Below, piece by piece: positions 1-7,925 of a stretch of DNA of 34,832 bases (within the stretch, counting starts at the first letter, position 1; the number at the start of each line of letters is the position of its first letter). A program made the position numbers and the translations under genes. The notes under the pieces are model-generated. The model saw only the letters and a program-made list of their open reading frames with translations. It was not told the DNA's origin and made no database searches. Source of the stretch: Syntrophorhabdales bacterium (GTDB lineage: Bacteria; Desulfobacterota; Syntrophorhabdia; Syntrophorhabdales; Syntrophorhabdaceae); the NCBI GenBank assembly GCA_018052995.1, contig JAGPMK010000017.1, positions 1-34,832 on the forward strand, in the 5' to 3' direction.

Positions 1-126
1 AATACATAGAAATCTTTTACAACAGGATCAGGAGGCATTCATCACTTGACTATTTATCTCCTCTGGAATACGAGAGGAAACATATGTTAGCCTAACTGGG
101 TGTCCGTGGAAATGGGGGAAGATCAA
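1..126 (+). promoter_or_regulatory. Probable CRISPR leader
   Basis: This non-coding stretch lies before the first repeat. It is taken as the leader end because the repeats closest to it are uniform, while the variant and truncated repeats are at the far end, and because I-C repeats ending in GGATTGAAAC are normally transcribed in this orientation. A TTGACT at 46-51 could be a -35 box, but no good -10 follows at the right distance. The cas genes, if present, must lie further left, outside the window. Confidence 0.45.
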
Positions 127-1394
127 GTCGCCCCTCATGCAGGGGCGTGGATTGAAACCTATATACTGCCCAGAATACGCTTTAACAATTGCGTCGCCCC
201 TCATGCAGGGGCGTGGATTGAAACTCTTGATAGAAGATTAAAGAACAGGTCTAAGATAAGTCGCCCCTCATGCAGGGGCGTGGATTGAAACGTTGTAAGC
301 CAGGATACTCTCCAGGCCACTCAAGGTCGCCCCTCATGCAGGGGCGTGGATTGAAACTACAATTACATCAACTAATTTATTCATGATAACGTCGCCCCTC
401 ATGCAGGGGCGTGGATTGAAACTATATCAATATGAAGAAACATTCGCTTATTCCCGGTCGCCCCTCATGCAGGGGCGTGGATTGAAACTTTCTGAATCTG
501 ACCTATTCCACCATTCTGATTTAGTCGCCCCTCATGCAGGGGCGTGGATTGAAACGATTCGGGGATGTCTCTTTTTAATTTACGATGGAGTCGCCCCTCA
601 TGCAGGGGCGTGGATTGAAACGAATCAATAGGCTTTGAGTGGCAGAACTATCGAAGTCGCCCCTCATGCAGGGGCGTGGATTGAAACTCAAACCACTCAT
701 CCTTGATAATAGATGTGCCTGGTCGCCCCTCATGCAGGGGCGTGGATTGAAACGAGTTCAGGAAGCTATTGCTATGGCTCTTAATAGTCGCCCCTCATGC
801 AGGGGCGTGGATTGAAACCATAAATGGTAACCTTAATCTTAAAAGGAGAAGTCGCCCCTCATGCAGGGGCGTGGATTGAAACTTTCAATCGAAAAAGAGT
901 TCAAGGCCGCCCTTGCCGTCGCCCCTCATGCAGGGGCGTGGATTGAAACAACCTGTTCAAGATATTACACAAGAGGGCATAAGTCGCCCCTCATGCAGGG
1001 GCGTGGATTGAAACGATAGGCAGGGGCAGGTTAGGCAGTTTACGAGGGTCGCCCCTCATGCAGGGGCGTGGATTGAAACCTCTGAAAGCTTGAAAGCTCT
1101 ACAACTGAATTTTGTCGCCCCTCATGCAGGGGCGTGGATTGAAACATTTATTTTCCGACTCAACCAGATATTTGAAGAGTCGCCCCTCATGCAGGGGCGT
1201 GGATTGAAACAGAACGGAGGAGGCTTTTTCAACCTCCCAAAAAACGTCGCCCCTCACGCAGGGGCGTGGATTGAAACAGCATAATAAGATATCCCCCCAG
1301 GCTTATCGCCAGTCGCCCCTCACGCAGGGGCGTGGATTGAAACTTCTAAGACAACACCTATATGCGTTTCATAGGACGTCGCCCCTCACGCAGG
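127..1394 (+). CRISPR. Type I-C-like CRISPR array, 19 full repeats plus one truncated
   Basis: The repeat is 32 bp, begins GTCGCCCCTC and ends GTGGATTGAAAC, with a 7-bp stem (CGCCCCT/AGGGGCG) around a five-base loop. This matches the classic subtype I-C repeat. Full repeats start at 127, 193, 260, 326, 391, 457, 524, 590, 656, 722, 787, 851, 918, 983, 1048, 1114, 1179, 1246 and 1312. A twentieth starts at 1378 and is cut after 17 bases at 1394. The 19 spacers are 32-35 bp and all different. Repeats starting at 1246, 1312 and 1378 carry CACGC in the loop instead of CATGC, which marks the old, leader-distal end. I saw no spacer that obviously matches the rest of the window. Subtype is inferred from the repeat only. 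Confidence 0.97.
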
Positions 1395-2732
1395 TTATAC
1401 CTTTTCATGGGATTGGCATGATACATGGCAAGAGGCACACACCAAAGCGTTCACCGTTGCAAAAGCAATGAGGCTCGACATACTCAAGGACATTCGGGAT
1501 ATGGTTCAGAAATCTCTTGACGACGGCATAACCTTTCAGCAATTCAAAAAGGAATTGGAGCCAAGGCAAAAGCAAGAGGGTATAAAACTTTTCAGAACTT
1601 TAAGGCCATTATCTATCTGCTGACAGGTAAGCTCGATTTCAGTAAAACAGGGTTACCCACTTAAAATGAGAAAGAACCAAAAAAACTTGTCGGAGATGGA
1701 GAGGGAGGAAAGGTTGTTCAACTCGGGAGCACCAGGAGACTTGCCACGATCTATCAAACAAATCTTCAAACGGCATACATGACAGGGCGATATAAAGCCT
1801 TTATGGAGAATATTGAAAACAGACCGTATTTTCAGTATGTGGCCATCCTTGACGCAAAGACCCGGCCTGCTCATAGAATGTTGAACGGCAAAATATTCCG
1901 TTATGACGACCCTTTCTGGAAAACTTTTTGGCCTCCAAATGGGTGGAACTGCCGGTGTGACGTTCGGGCGCTATCCGCCGATGACATAAAAAATAAAAAC
2001 CTTGAGGTTTCTCAAGGAGAAGGTAACCTTCACAGCGAAGAGCAGCTTGTCTCGATAAAAACAGAGAGAAAGGAACCGATAACGGTCTACACGGACCCGA
2101 AGACCAAAATGGAAGTTGCCACCGATGTGGGGTGGAATTACAATCCTGGGGAATCATGGACAAAACCCTTTACCCCTGCGCCCTATGACCCGTCTGAGCC
2201 TGGAGGAGGTTTTAAGACAATAGGGGCGTCGGTTATCAACAAGGCCGCAATAGAAAGCCTTCCTGCAAAGCAGATCGAAAAAGACATGATCCTTCCGTCC
2301 TATCAAAAAAGCGGATGGAGCAAAGAAGAATACATCAACAAGTTTCTTAATGAATTTGGCGCAGAAATAGGGAAACCAATAATATATACAGATGCGGTTA
2401 ATGATCCGGTCATAATTTCCGACGAGCTATTTAAGGACAGGAAAAAGGGAGAGTATAAGATATTCCAGGCAGACCGCGAGATGTACATAAAGCTTCTTGC
2501 AGACACCATAAAAGACCCTGTGGAAATATGGCTTACATGGGCGCAGGGAAAAGAAAAAACAAGGCTGTGCAAAAGATATATCGGAATATATAACGAATCT
2601 GCGAATAAGATCGGCAGTTATGTCGTTTTCGATTTAATAGATGATGTATGGCAGGGAACTACGGCATTCAGGCCCAGAAAATTAGATTATCTTGATGAGT
2701 ATAGAAATGGAATTTTGCTCTATACAAAATAA
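1393..2732 (+). pseudogene. Broken Mu-like phage head morphogenesis protein (gpF) with C-terminal PBECR2-type nuclease domain
   Basis: Mu-like gpF is a minor head protein used in capsid assembly. Reading begins without a start codon exactly at the cut CRISPR repeat (GYTFSWDWHDTWQ from 1393), then AFTVAKAMRLDILKDI, in one frame up to about 1565-1575. It shifts frame, meets an in-frame TAA at 1662-1664, and then runs open to 2732. This second part carries the hallmark gpF core: NLQTAYMTGRYK, RPAH, FRYDDPFW and PPNGWNCRC. The last ~100 residues (DPVEIWLTWAQGK, RYIGIYN, YLDEYRNGILLYTK) resemble the PBECR2 nuclease-like domain often fused to phage gpF proteins. The gene lacks roughly its first 25-30 residues and has at least one frameshift and one stop, so it is a prophage relic. 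No other phage genes are present. An ATG at 1779 could give a 317-residue product, but it starts mid-domain. Confidence 0.85.
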
Positions 2733-2886
2733 AAAACACTGCAAGAGCATCCTACCCGGCAACCCGGGTTTGTTGGCGTCCCCAGATAAGGTGGACTTGC
2801 CTCTTACAGTGTGTATGGTGAGGCTGGTAGTTAACTGGCCCGGATAAGGTGCCGCCTCCCAAAAGGGAGCATCCCACAGCCTCATT
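2731..2886 (-). ncRNA. Candidate structured small RNA, family not recognised
   Basis: A strong sigma70 promoter (2892-2919) reads into this segment on the minus strand, and a T-run at 2736-2731 follows a long stem, so it looks like a complete transcription unit of about 155 nt. Domain 1 is closed by GAGGCTG (2883-2877) pairing with CAGCCTC (2826-2820). It contains a CTCCC-TTTT-GGGAG hairpin and a hairpin at 2853-2837 (GGC, bulged A, CC, loop TTATCC, GG, GCC). Domain 2 is closed by an 11-bp stem, CACTGTAAGAG (2811-2801) with CTCTTGCAGTG (2747-2737). It holds a hairpin of the same build at 2796-2778 (GTCC, bulged A, CC, loop TTATCT, GG, GGAC) and a perfect 6-bp hairpin at 2769-2754 with a GTTG tetraloop. 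I do not recognise it as tmRNA, SRP, 6S, RNase P or a riboswitch. Several GGA motifs leave a Csr/Rsm-type decoy RNA possible. Confidence 0.6.
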
Positions 2887-2891
2887 TTGAA

Positions 2892-2919
2892 AGTATAGCA
2901 CAGATACGGAAGGTGTCAA
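2892..2919 (-). promoter_or_regulatory. Sigma70-type promoter of the small RNA
   Basis: On the minus strand a perfect -35 box TTGACA (2919-2914) and a TATACT -10 box (2897-2892) are separated by 16 bp. The predicted start is near 2886-2884, directly before the first stem of the RNA. Confidence 0.7.
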
Positions 2920-2958
2920 CACATGATTGAAATCAAGGTTAATGACAAGTGTAACAGC

Positions 2959-3200
2959 GGGGACGTCCTTCAATTATTCAATAACTCCTCCATTATCTTA
3001 AGCCCCTTCTCTTCCGCTATCTTCTTCCCCCTCGTTACAGCATAGAGCATAGTGATTGCAGCGGGCACCATGCCGAAACTTTCCCTGGATCATAATTTGA
3101 TTGAGCACACCTGCCCCATCAAGTCGTGTTTGTCGTGGCATAATAACCGGAATAGCTAAAGGTGAGAACAATGGCAATTGAAATATTGAAGGACGTCCCT
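2959..3200. mobile_element. Short inverted-repeat element, probable remnant of a REP-associated (RAYT/IS200-like) transposon
   Basis: The segment is bounded by inverted copies of ATTGAAGGACGTCCC, at 2960-2974 (minus) and 3185-3199 (plus). The match extends to 19 of 21 bp. Ends starting GGGGACGTCC resemble the palindromic repeats that flank REP-associated tyrosine transposases in related bacteria (from memory, not checked). A short reading frame inside it looks like the end of such a transposase. At about 240 bp the element is far too short to be autonomous. No target-site duplication was evident. Confidence 0.5.
2970..3089 (-). pseudogene. Possible C-terminal remnant of a RAYT-family transposase
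   Basis: A 39-codon reading frame on the minus strand ends at a TGA lying inside the left inverted repeat. It contains the segment AVTRGKKIAEEKGLKIM, which resembles the C-terminal helix-turn-helix tail seen in many REP-associated transposases. It is preceded by an in-frame stop, so nothing of the catalytic Y1 domain remains. The assignment rests on a short stretch and on the flanking repeats, so it is tentative. Confidence 0.35.
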
Positions 3201-3476
3201 CCGTCCGTCTTGCATTGCATCTTCTCGGGCAGGTTGCCTGGCGGATATCCGGTTACTGGGAAATGGTATAACATCAATAATAATCTCTTGACAGGATTCT
3301 TAATGGAAATTATACTCTCATTTGGTAGCTTAGGCAGTAGGCACCATTACAGACGGCTTAATTGGTTCAATATATGATATTATCCTTTGAAGGCAGCAGA
3401 ACTTCCACTATTTTATATCCTGTTATAATATAGATGGGGTCTTTCTTAAGATTAAAAAATCAAGGAGGAATATATT
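3201..3476. other. Intergenic region before the OYE gene
   Basis: No credible gene is seen here. A TATAAT lies at about 3424, but I see no convincing -35 box at the right spacing. A good Shine-Dalgarno site (AAGGAGGAA) lies 7-8 bases before the ATG at 3477. Confidence 0.4.
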
Positions 3477-4607
3477 ATGAATGCATTTCCATATCTTTTC
3501 AGTCCTTTAAAACTAAAAAATATAAATCTTTTTAATAGAATTATCATGGCACCTATGTATGTGGGATATGCCGATCCAGACGGAAATGTAAACGAGCTCG
3601 TCCTTGAACACTATAAAGAGATGGGGGCATCAGGTGTATCACTCATAGTTGTGGAGAACATATGTGTTGATCCCTCTGGACTTGGTTCCCCTTTTATGCT
3701 CAGGGCAGATAAAGACGAATATATAATCGGCTTGAAGAAATTGGCTGATATAATACACAATGAAGGGGCATTTGCCTTTGCCCAGATTAATCATGCAGGC
3801 AGGTATGCCTATACAAAAGAAAGGGTTGCCCCCTCCCCTGTAAAGATAGGGGATATAACACCGAAAGAGATGACCCGTGATGAGATATTAGTAATGATTG
3901 GAAAATATGCAGATGCAGCAGAGAGGATAAAAAAGGCAGGGTTCGATGGCGTAGAACTCCATGGTGGCACAGGATACCTTCTTAGCCAGTTCCTGTCACC
4001 AAGATCAAATATAAGGGCCGATGAATATGGTGGAGATATTGACGGACGCATGCGCTTTCCCATCAGGGTCATTGAGGCCGTGAAAGAAAGAGTAGGCGAC
4101 CAGTTTCCCGTGGGATATAGATTCCTTGCCGATGAACTAATTCCTGGAGGGTTAACCCTTGATGATGCGATAATTTTTGCAAAGGCCTGTGCAAAAAAAG
4201 GCATTGACTATCTCTCTGTTATGGCAGGCACCCACGAATCACTCCATACGCCGCCACATTTGGAGATGGAAAAAAATGAAGGCTATATGGTCCATTATGC
4301 AAAGGCAGTAAAAGATGCAATCCCGGATATGATTATTATAACTGCCGGAAGAATACAGACGCCTCAATATGCAGAAAAGATACTTCAAGAGGGTGCCGCA
4401 GACCTCATTGGTCTTGCAAGGGTGCTCTTTGCAGACCCACTCTGGCCCAAAAAGGCTAAAGGCGAGATAAAAGAGGCCATAGTCTCCTGCAATCCGTCAT
4501 GTTCTCAGTGCACAAACATGGTAATGAAGGGAAAGAGGCCATATTGTTCCCAGTGGAGCAAACAAAAGAGGCAAGATTTTATTAAAAAAATAGGTGAAGA
4601 GCGGTAG
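3477..4607 (+). CDS. Old Yellow Enzyme family NADH:flavin oxidoreductase
   Basis: This is an FMN-dependent TIM-barrel oxidoreductase of 376 residues. It opens with the family-typical FSPLKLKN and IIMAPMYVGY, and has the substrate/FMN-region motifs INHAGR and GFDGVELHGGTGYLLSQFLSP. It keeps the Cys cluster C338-x3-C342-x2-C345-x11-C357. A similar four-Cys cluster binds a 4Fe-4S centre in 2,4-dienoyl-CoA reductase and trimethylamine dehydrogenase relatives. Unlike those, it ends soon after the cluster and has no FAD/NAD(P)H domain, so it probably gets electrons from a separate partner. Likely substrates are enoates or enones, but none can be named. The start is supported by AAGGAGGAA. A siroheme protein follows 180 bp downstream in the same direction and may be a redox partner. 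Confidence 0.88.
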   Translation: MNAFPYLFSPLKLKNINLFNRIIMAPMYVGYADPDGNVNELVLEHYKEMGASGVSLIVVENICVDPSGLGSPFMLRADKDEYIIGLKKLADIIHNEGAFAFAQINHAGRYAYTKERVAPSPVKIGDITPKEMTRDEILVMIGKYADAAERIKKAGFDGVELHGGTGYLLSQFLSPRSNIRADEYGGDIDGRMRFPIRVIEAVKERVGDQFPVGYRFLADELIPGGLTLDDAIIFAKACAKKGIDYLSVMAGTHESLHTPPHLEMEKNEGYMVHYAKAVKDAIPDMIIITAGRIQTPQYAEKILQEGAADLIGLARVLFADPLWPKKAKGEIKEAIVSCNPSCSQCTNMVMKGKRPYCSQWSKQKRQDFIKKIGEER

Positions 4608-4787
4608 ACAAAATTAGAGAGGCCTGTGCATCAAGGCATTGATGGATGTATGCAATGTCCTTTTGTGTTAAATAGTCAACAAATTCGACCCTCATCAGCG
4701 GTGCTTGTGAAAAAATCTATAGCATTAATCAGCCGATAAGGATATAATAAATTCATTATTTAAAATATTAATATTCAGGAGGTGTTT

Positions 4788-5444
4788 ATGTCTGATGAGC
4801 TAAAAGGTGCAATTCTGCAGAGAGATAAACAGACCTATGCAATAGTTCCGAGGATGCCCCTTGGTCTTGTAACCCCTGACATGCTTGAGAGGGTAGCTAA
4901 TGTTGCGAAAAAATACAATATACCGATCATTAAAATCACCTCTGCCCAGCGTTTAGCCCTTGTGGGCATAAAACCAGAGTCAGTGGATGAGATATGGAGG
5001 GAGTTGGGCATGGATGTAGGTCCTGCTATAGAGATATGCGTCCATTATGTTCAGGCATGCCCTGGGACAGCAGTCTGCAGGTTTGGTATTCAGGATTCCC
5101 TTGATCTGGGTGGAAGGCTTGAAAAGCTTTTTGTTGGGACTGCGCTTCCTGCTAAGGCAAAGATAGGTATATCAGGTTGCCCCTTCAACTGCGGTGAAGG
5201 AATGGTCAAGGATTTTGGTGCCTTTGGAAAAAAGGCTGGCTGGACAGTTACATTCGGTGGAAACTCAGGTGGTCGGCCCAGGATTGGTGATGTTATAGCA
5301 GAGGATATAGGCACTGAAGAGGTAATAGAGCTTGCGAGGAGGTGTTTTGACTATTATCGTGAAAACTCCAAGGGAAAAGAGAGGACCGCACGGTTTATAG
5401 AGCGAATCGGTATAGAGGAGTTTAAAAAGGCAGTGTTAAAGTAA
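4788..5444 (+). CDS. Small siroheme/4Fe-4S nitrite/sulfite reductase-like protein
   Basis: The 218-residue protein is a single-unit version of the nitrite/sulfite reductase family, whose usual members are over twice as long. It carries the siroheme-4Fe-4S ligand set C91-x5-C97 (CPGTAVC) and C131-x3-C135 (CPFNC), preceded by an Arg/Lys-rich ferredoxin-like half (QRLALVGI). Related small proteins occur widely in anaerobes, and their physiological reaction is usually unknown; sulfite or nitrite reduction is an inference. The ATG at 4788 is chosen over the in-frame GTG at 4782 because AGGAGGTG (4777-4784) is spaced correctly for it and would overlap the GTG. It stands alone after the OYE gene. 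Confidence 0.85.
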   Translation: MSDELKGAILQRDKQTYAIVPRMPLGLVTPDMLERVANVAKKYNIPIIKITSAQRLALVGIKPESVDEIWRELGMDVGPAIEICVHYVQACPGTAVCRFGIQDSLDLGGRLEKLFVGTALPAKAKIGISGCPFNCGEGMVKDFGAFGKKAGWTVTFGGNSGGRPRIGDVIAEDIGTEEVIELARRCFDYYRENSKGKERTARFIERIGIEEFKKAVLK

Positions 5445-5701
5445 TGGACATTATTATAACCCGTCTATACCAAGAGAGAATTATAGGACAGACTATACCT
5501 TACCATTATTTCGATGGCTTAAGGTTTAGAACAGCCCCTGATCCCGATGGGTTATTTGTATAAGCGCTACTATACTGTCTAAATTCTAAATATATATAGG
5601 CCATAACCCTTAATTTTAATTCTAGAATTTTTGAGAAGTATTGATGTCAAAAAAACAGGCAAACCATTATCATCTTCTTTACCACAAAGAAATAAAAAAT
5701 T

Positions 5702-5731
5702 TTGCAATAGATTTTAATAATAACATATAAT
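5702..5731 (+). promoter_or_regulatory. Promoter of the potassium channel gene
   Basis: TTGCAA (5702-5707), an 18-bp spacer and a perfect TATAAT (5726-5731) precede the gene. The -10 box ends only 2 bp before the first ATG (5734) and 8 bp before a second in-frame ATG (5740). There is no Shine-Dalgarno site, so a leaderless start at 5740 is likely. Confidence 0.6.
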
Positions 5732-5733
5732 CA

Positions 5734-6768
5734 ATGAAGATGTTTCCAAAAAGACTAAAACAGATGCTCATTATAATCCTACTGATTATACTTGCAGGGA
5801 CCATAGGGTTTAAATTAACAGGCAGTGAGACGACAACAATCCTCGATGCCCTTTTTATGACCGCTATAACCATATCTACTGTTGGTTACGGAGACTATGC
5901 AGGAATAGGCACAAACCCTGCCGGTAAGGTATTTGCCATTATTTTTATATTTCTTGGTGCAGGTGTAATAGCCTATCTTTTTACAACCCTCGCTGCCTAT
6001 ATAGTGGAGGGTGAACTAAAGGAGGTCTTCAGGAGGAGGAACATGGAGAAAAGGATAGAAAGTTTGAGAGACCATTATATTATATGCGGTGTAGGTATGG
6101 TTGGCCTTTATATTGTTAATGAGCTTTATCAGACAAAGAGACCTCAGGTGGCTATTGACCTCCATGAGAACAAATTTGAGGTACTTCAGATTCACAACAT
6201 CAATGTTGACCTTATAGTAGGTGACTCCACTGAAAATGAGATCCTTGAAAAAGCCAATGTAGCCAAGGCAAAGGGGCTATTTGCAACCACAAATTCAGAT
6301 AATGATAATATAGTTATTGTCCTTACTGCCAAACAGATAAACCCATCATTAAGAATTGTATCCCGTTGTAATGATACAAAAAATCTTGATAAGCTAAAAC
6401 GGGCAGGCGCAGATGCGGTAGTTGCTCTAAACTACATTGGTGGATTAAGAATGGCATCAGAGATGGTGAGACCAAATGTAACAAATTTTCTCGATAAGAT
6501 GTTAAGAGATAAGGAATCTAACATAAGGGTTGATGAGGTACAGATACCAGGGGAGTCTCCATTTGTGGGGAAAAGGATATGCGATATTGATTTCAGGGGT
6601 ATGGGCAATGCCATGCTTGTGGCATTGAGAAGCTCAGATGGCAATTGGATATATAACCCCCCACCAGATACTGTTTTAGAGAAGAATATGAATATGATAC
6701 TCCTTACCACTGTGGAAGAGCGGGAGATTCTCGAGAGGCTTATATCTCCTTTTGGAAAGACAGCCTGA
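5734..6768 (+). CDS. Potassium channel protein with TrkA N/C (RCK) domains
   Basis: This inner-membrane two-helix channel of 344 residues (342 from the second ATG) resembles MthK-type channels. The first hydrophobic helix is at about 8-26, the pore carries the selectivity filter TVGYGD (49-54), and a second helix follows at about 67-90. The cytoplasmic part begins with a Rossmann TrkA-N domain (HYIICGVGMVGLYIVNEL; GDSTENEILEKANV) that binds nucleotide or ligands, and ends in a TrkA-C domain. It probably mediates K+ flux gated by ligand binding to the RCK ring. The ORF opens at 5734, but the promoter position favours 5740 as the real start. It stands alone, followed by the tRNA-Sec gene. Confidence 0.92.
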   Translation: MKMFPKRLKQMLIIILLIILAGTIGFKLTGSETTTILDALFMTAITISTVGYGDYAGIGTNPAGKVFAIIFIFLGAGVIAYLFTTLAAYIVEGELKEVFRRRNMEKRIESLRDHYIICGVGMVGLYIVNELYQTKRPQVAIDLHENKFEVLQIHNINVDLIVGDSTENEILEKANVAKAKGLFATTNSDNDNIVIVLTAKQINPSLRIVSRCNDTKNLDKLKRAGADAVVALNYIGGLRMASEMVRPNVTNFLDKMLRDKESNIRVDEVQIPGESPFVGKRICDIDFRGMGNAMLVALRSSDGNWIYNPPPDTVLEKNMNMILLTTVEEREILERLISPFGKTA

Positions 6769-6994
6769 GGATGTAAAGAGACCTTTCTCTGTTAGGGTAA
6801 TGCAGAGGCCTTATTTAATACTATGTTTCAGTAATCAGTGCCTTCCCTTATATTATATTTTATAATATGAGATAAAGTCTGATCCGACCTTGTATAGTTT
6901 ATAAAAAACCAAAAGATTAGGCATGCACTTTTCAACTTTAACTTCATAAAAACGGTGCACTTTTGAATCTTAAATGACAATTCAAATGTATTCA

Positions 6995-7023
6995 TTGACA
7001 TTAATATCTTTATTTAATAAATT
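6995..7023 (+). promoter_or_regulatory. Promoter of tRNA-Sec
   Basis: A perfect TTGACA (6995-7000), a 17-bp spacer and TAAATT (7018-7023) lie just before the tRNA, whose first base is 10 bp after the -10 box. The rest of the gap 6769-7032 contains nothing I can assign. Confidence 0.55.
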
Positions 7024-7032
7024 ATAGGTCTT

Positions 7033-7125
7033 GGAAGTGCCAAGGCGCCTGGTGGGCCTCCTGGTCTTCAAAACCAGTGCACCGCTGACGAGGTGGTGGG
7101 TGGGTTCGATTCCCATGCACTTCCG
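7033..7125 (+). tRNA. selC: tRNA-Sec (anticodon TCA)
   Basis: The 93-nt gene has the 8-bp acceptor stem of bacterial tRNA-Sec (GGAAGTGC with GCACTTCC) and a G discriminator. The anticodon arm CTGGT-CTTCAAA-ACCAG presents TCA. It has a long variable arm and a T arm containing GGTTCGATTCC. CCA is not encoded. It decodes UGA as selenocysteine with SelB, and fits the selenocysteine codon in selD within this window. Confidence 0.96.
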
Positions 7126-7222
7126 CTAATAGTAACCAATAACAAGCATCTAATTTGTAATCAATATATATGGGGTATGCCTACAATCTATAAATGATAA
7201 TGCAATCTGTTGAAATATAATG

Positions 7223-7296
<74 letters not shown>

Positions 7297-7925
7297 AATG
7301 AAAATGTGACCTATTTTTTACAAGATTTATTACCATAAGTCAACAGATAGATGAATACCTGCCAAGGCAAAATAGAAATATCCTGTTTGTTATATGTGGC
7401 ATAACTGCTACTATTCTGTATCTATCTTTATCTTATTTTCGAAAAACTCTGAGGCAGAGCTGCTATTCTTTTCTATGGCTTTAATCCCTCTTGTTTTTTT
7501 CTGCCACCTCCTTAAATTTTGGCATTATCTTATATACACCTCTAAGCAGTCTCTACGTCCAGGTCACCAAGTTTGTTGACACTGGCACACACAATCAGCT
7601 CCTCTTCTCCTAAATGTGTGGAGACTGGCCTCTAAAGATGCTTATATCCAAAAGCATAAAAATAGCCACGAGAAATAAACTGCCTGAGAGAAGAAAAGAT
7701 AAAGATTCTAAATACTTAAAGCATAAATACTATATGGGGGTTGTAGAGCATCCATTTTAGTTATAGCGTTGCTATAAAGGCTAATCCAATGAAAAATGTC
7801 TGTAAATATTAACGTTTTTTTATTGTCTCACTTGGCCTGCTTAACTACCCCAGCCCCTATCCAAGATAATCTCCTTGATGTAGTCCCTCTAAATTCAAGA
7901 TGTTGGACATTTGTGCCCTCACCTC
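7297..7925. other. Intergenic region with no recognised gene
   Basis: This 629-bp gap has no convincing gene. One plus-strand frame reads open for about 65 codons up to a TAA near 7479 and again to a TAA near 7612. It contains a hydrophobic stretch (ILFVICGITATILYLSLSYF) but no start codon or ribosome site. It could be a decayed membrane-protein gene, but I recognise no family. Confidence 0.3.

Noticed and set aside
127-1394. Possible self-targeting spacers against this window, including the gpF relic
   Set aside because: By eye no spacer matches another part of the window. A proper search of the whole genome would be needed.
100-1471. Several open reading frames encoding repeated APHAGAWIET or PLMQGRGLK peptides
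   Set aside because: They are translations of the CRISPR repeats and spacers in different frames, with no start signals of their own.
2733-2885. Riboswitch (c-di-GMP, Moco, cobalamin or glycine type) for a minus-strand gene
   Set aside because: The conserved cores of these classes are not present, no gene lies downstream on the minus strand, and the element ends in its own terminator-like stem.
2682-2973. Two small minus-strand reading frames over the small RNA
   Set aside because: They follow the structured RNA and its promoter and have no ribosome site. The pairing pattern explains the sequence better than coding does.
3162-3377. 71-codon plus-strand reading frame
   Set aside because: It starts inside the inverted-repeat element, has no ribosome site and resembles no protein.
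7394-7579. 61-codon plus-strand reading frame
   Set aside because: Low-complexity hydrophobic translation with no ribosome site. A different frame is equally open, so this is more likely decayed or non-coding DNA.
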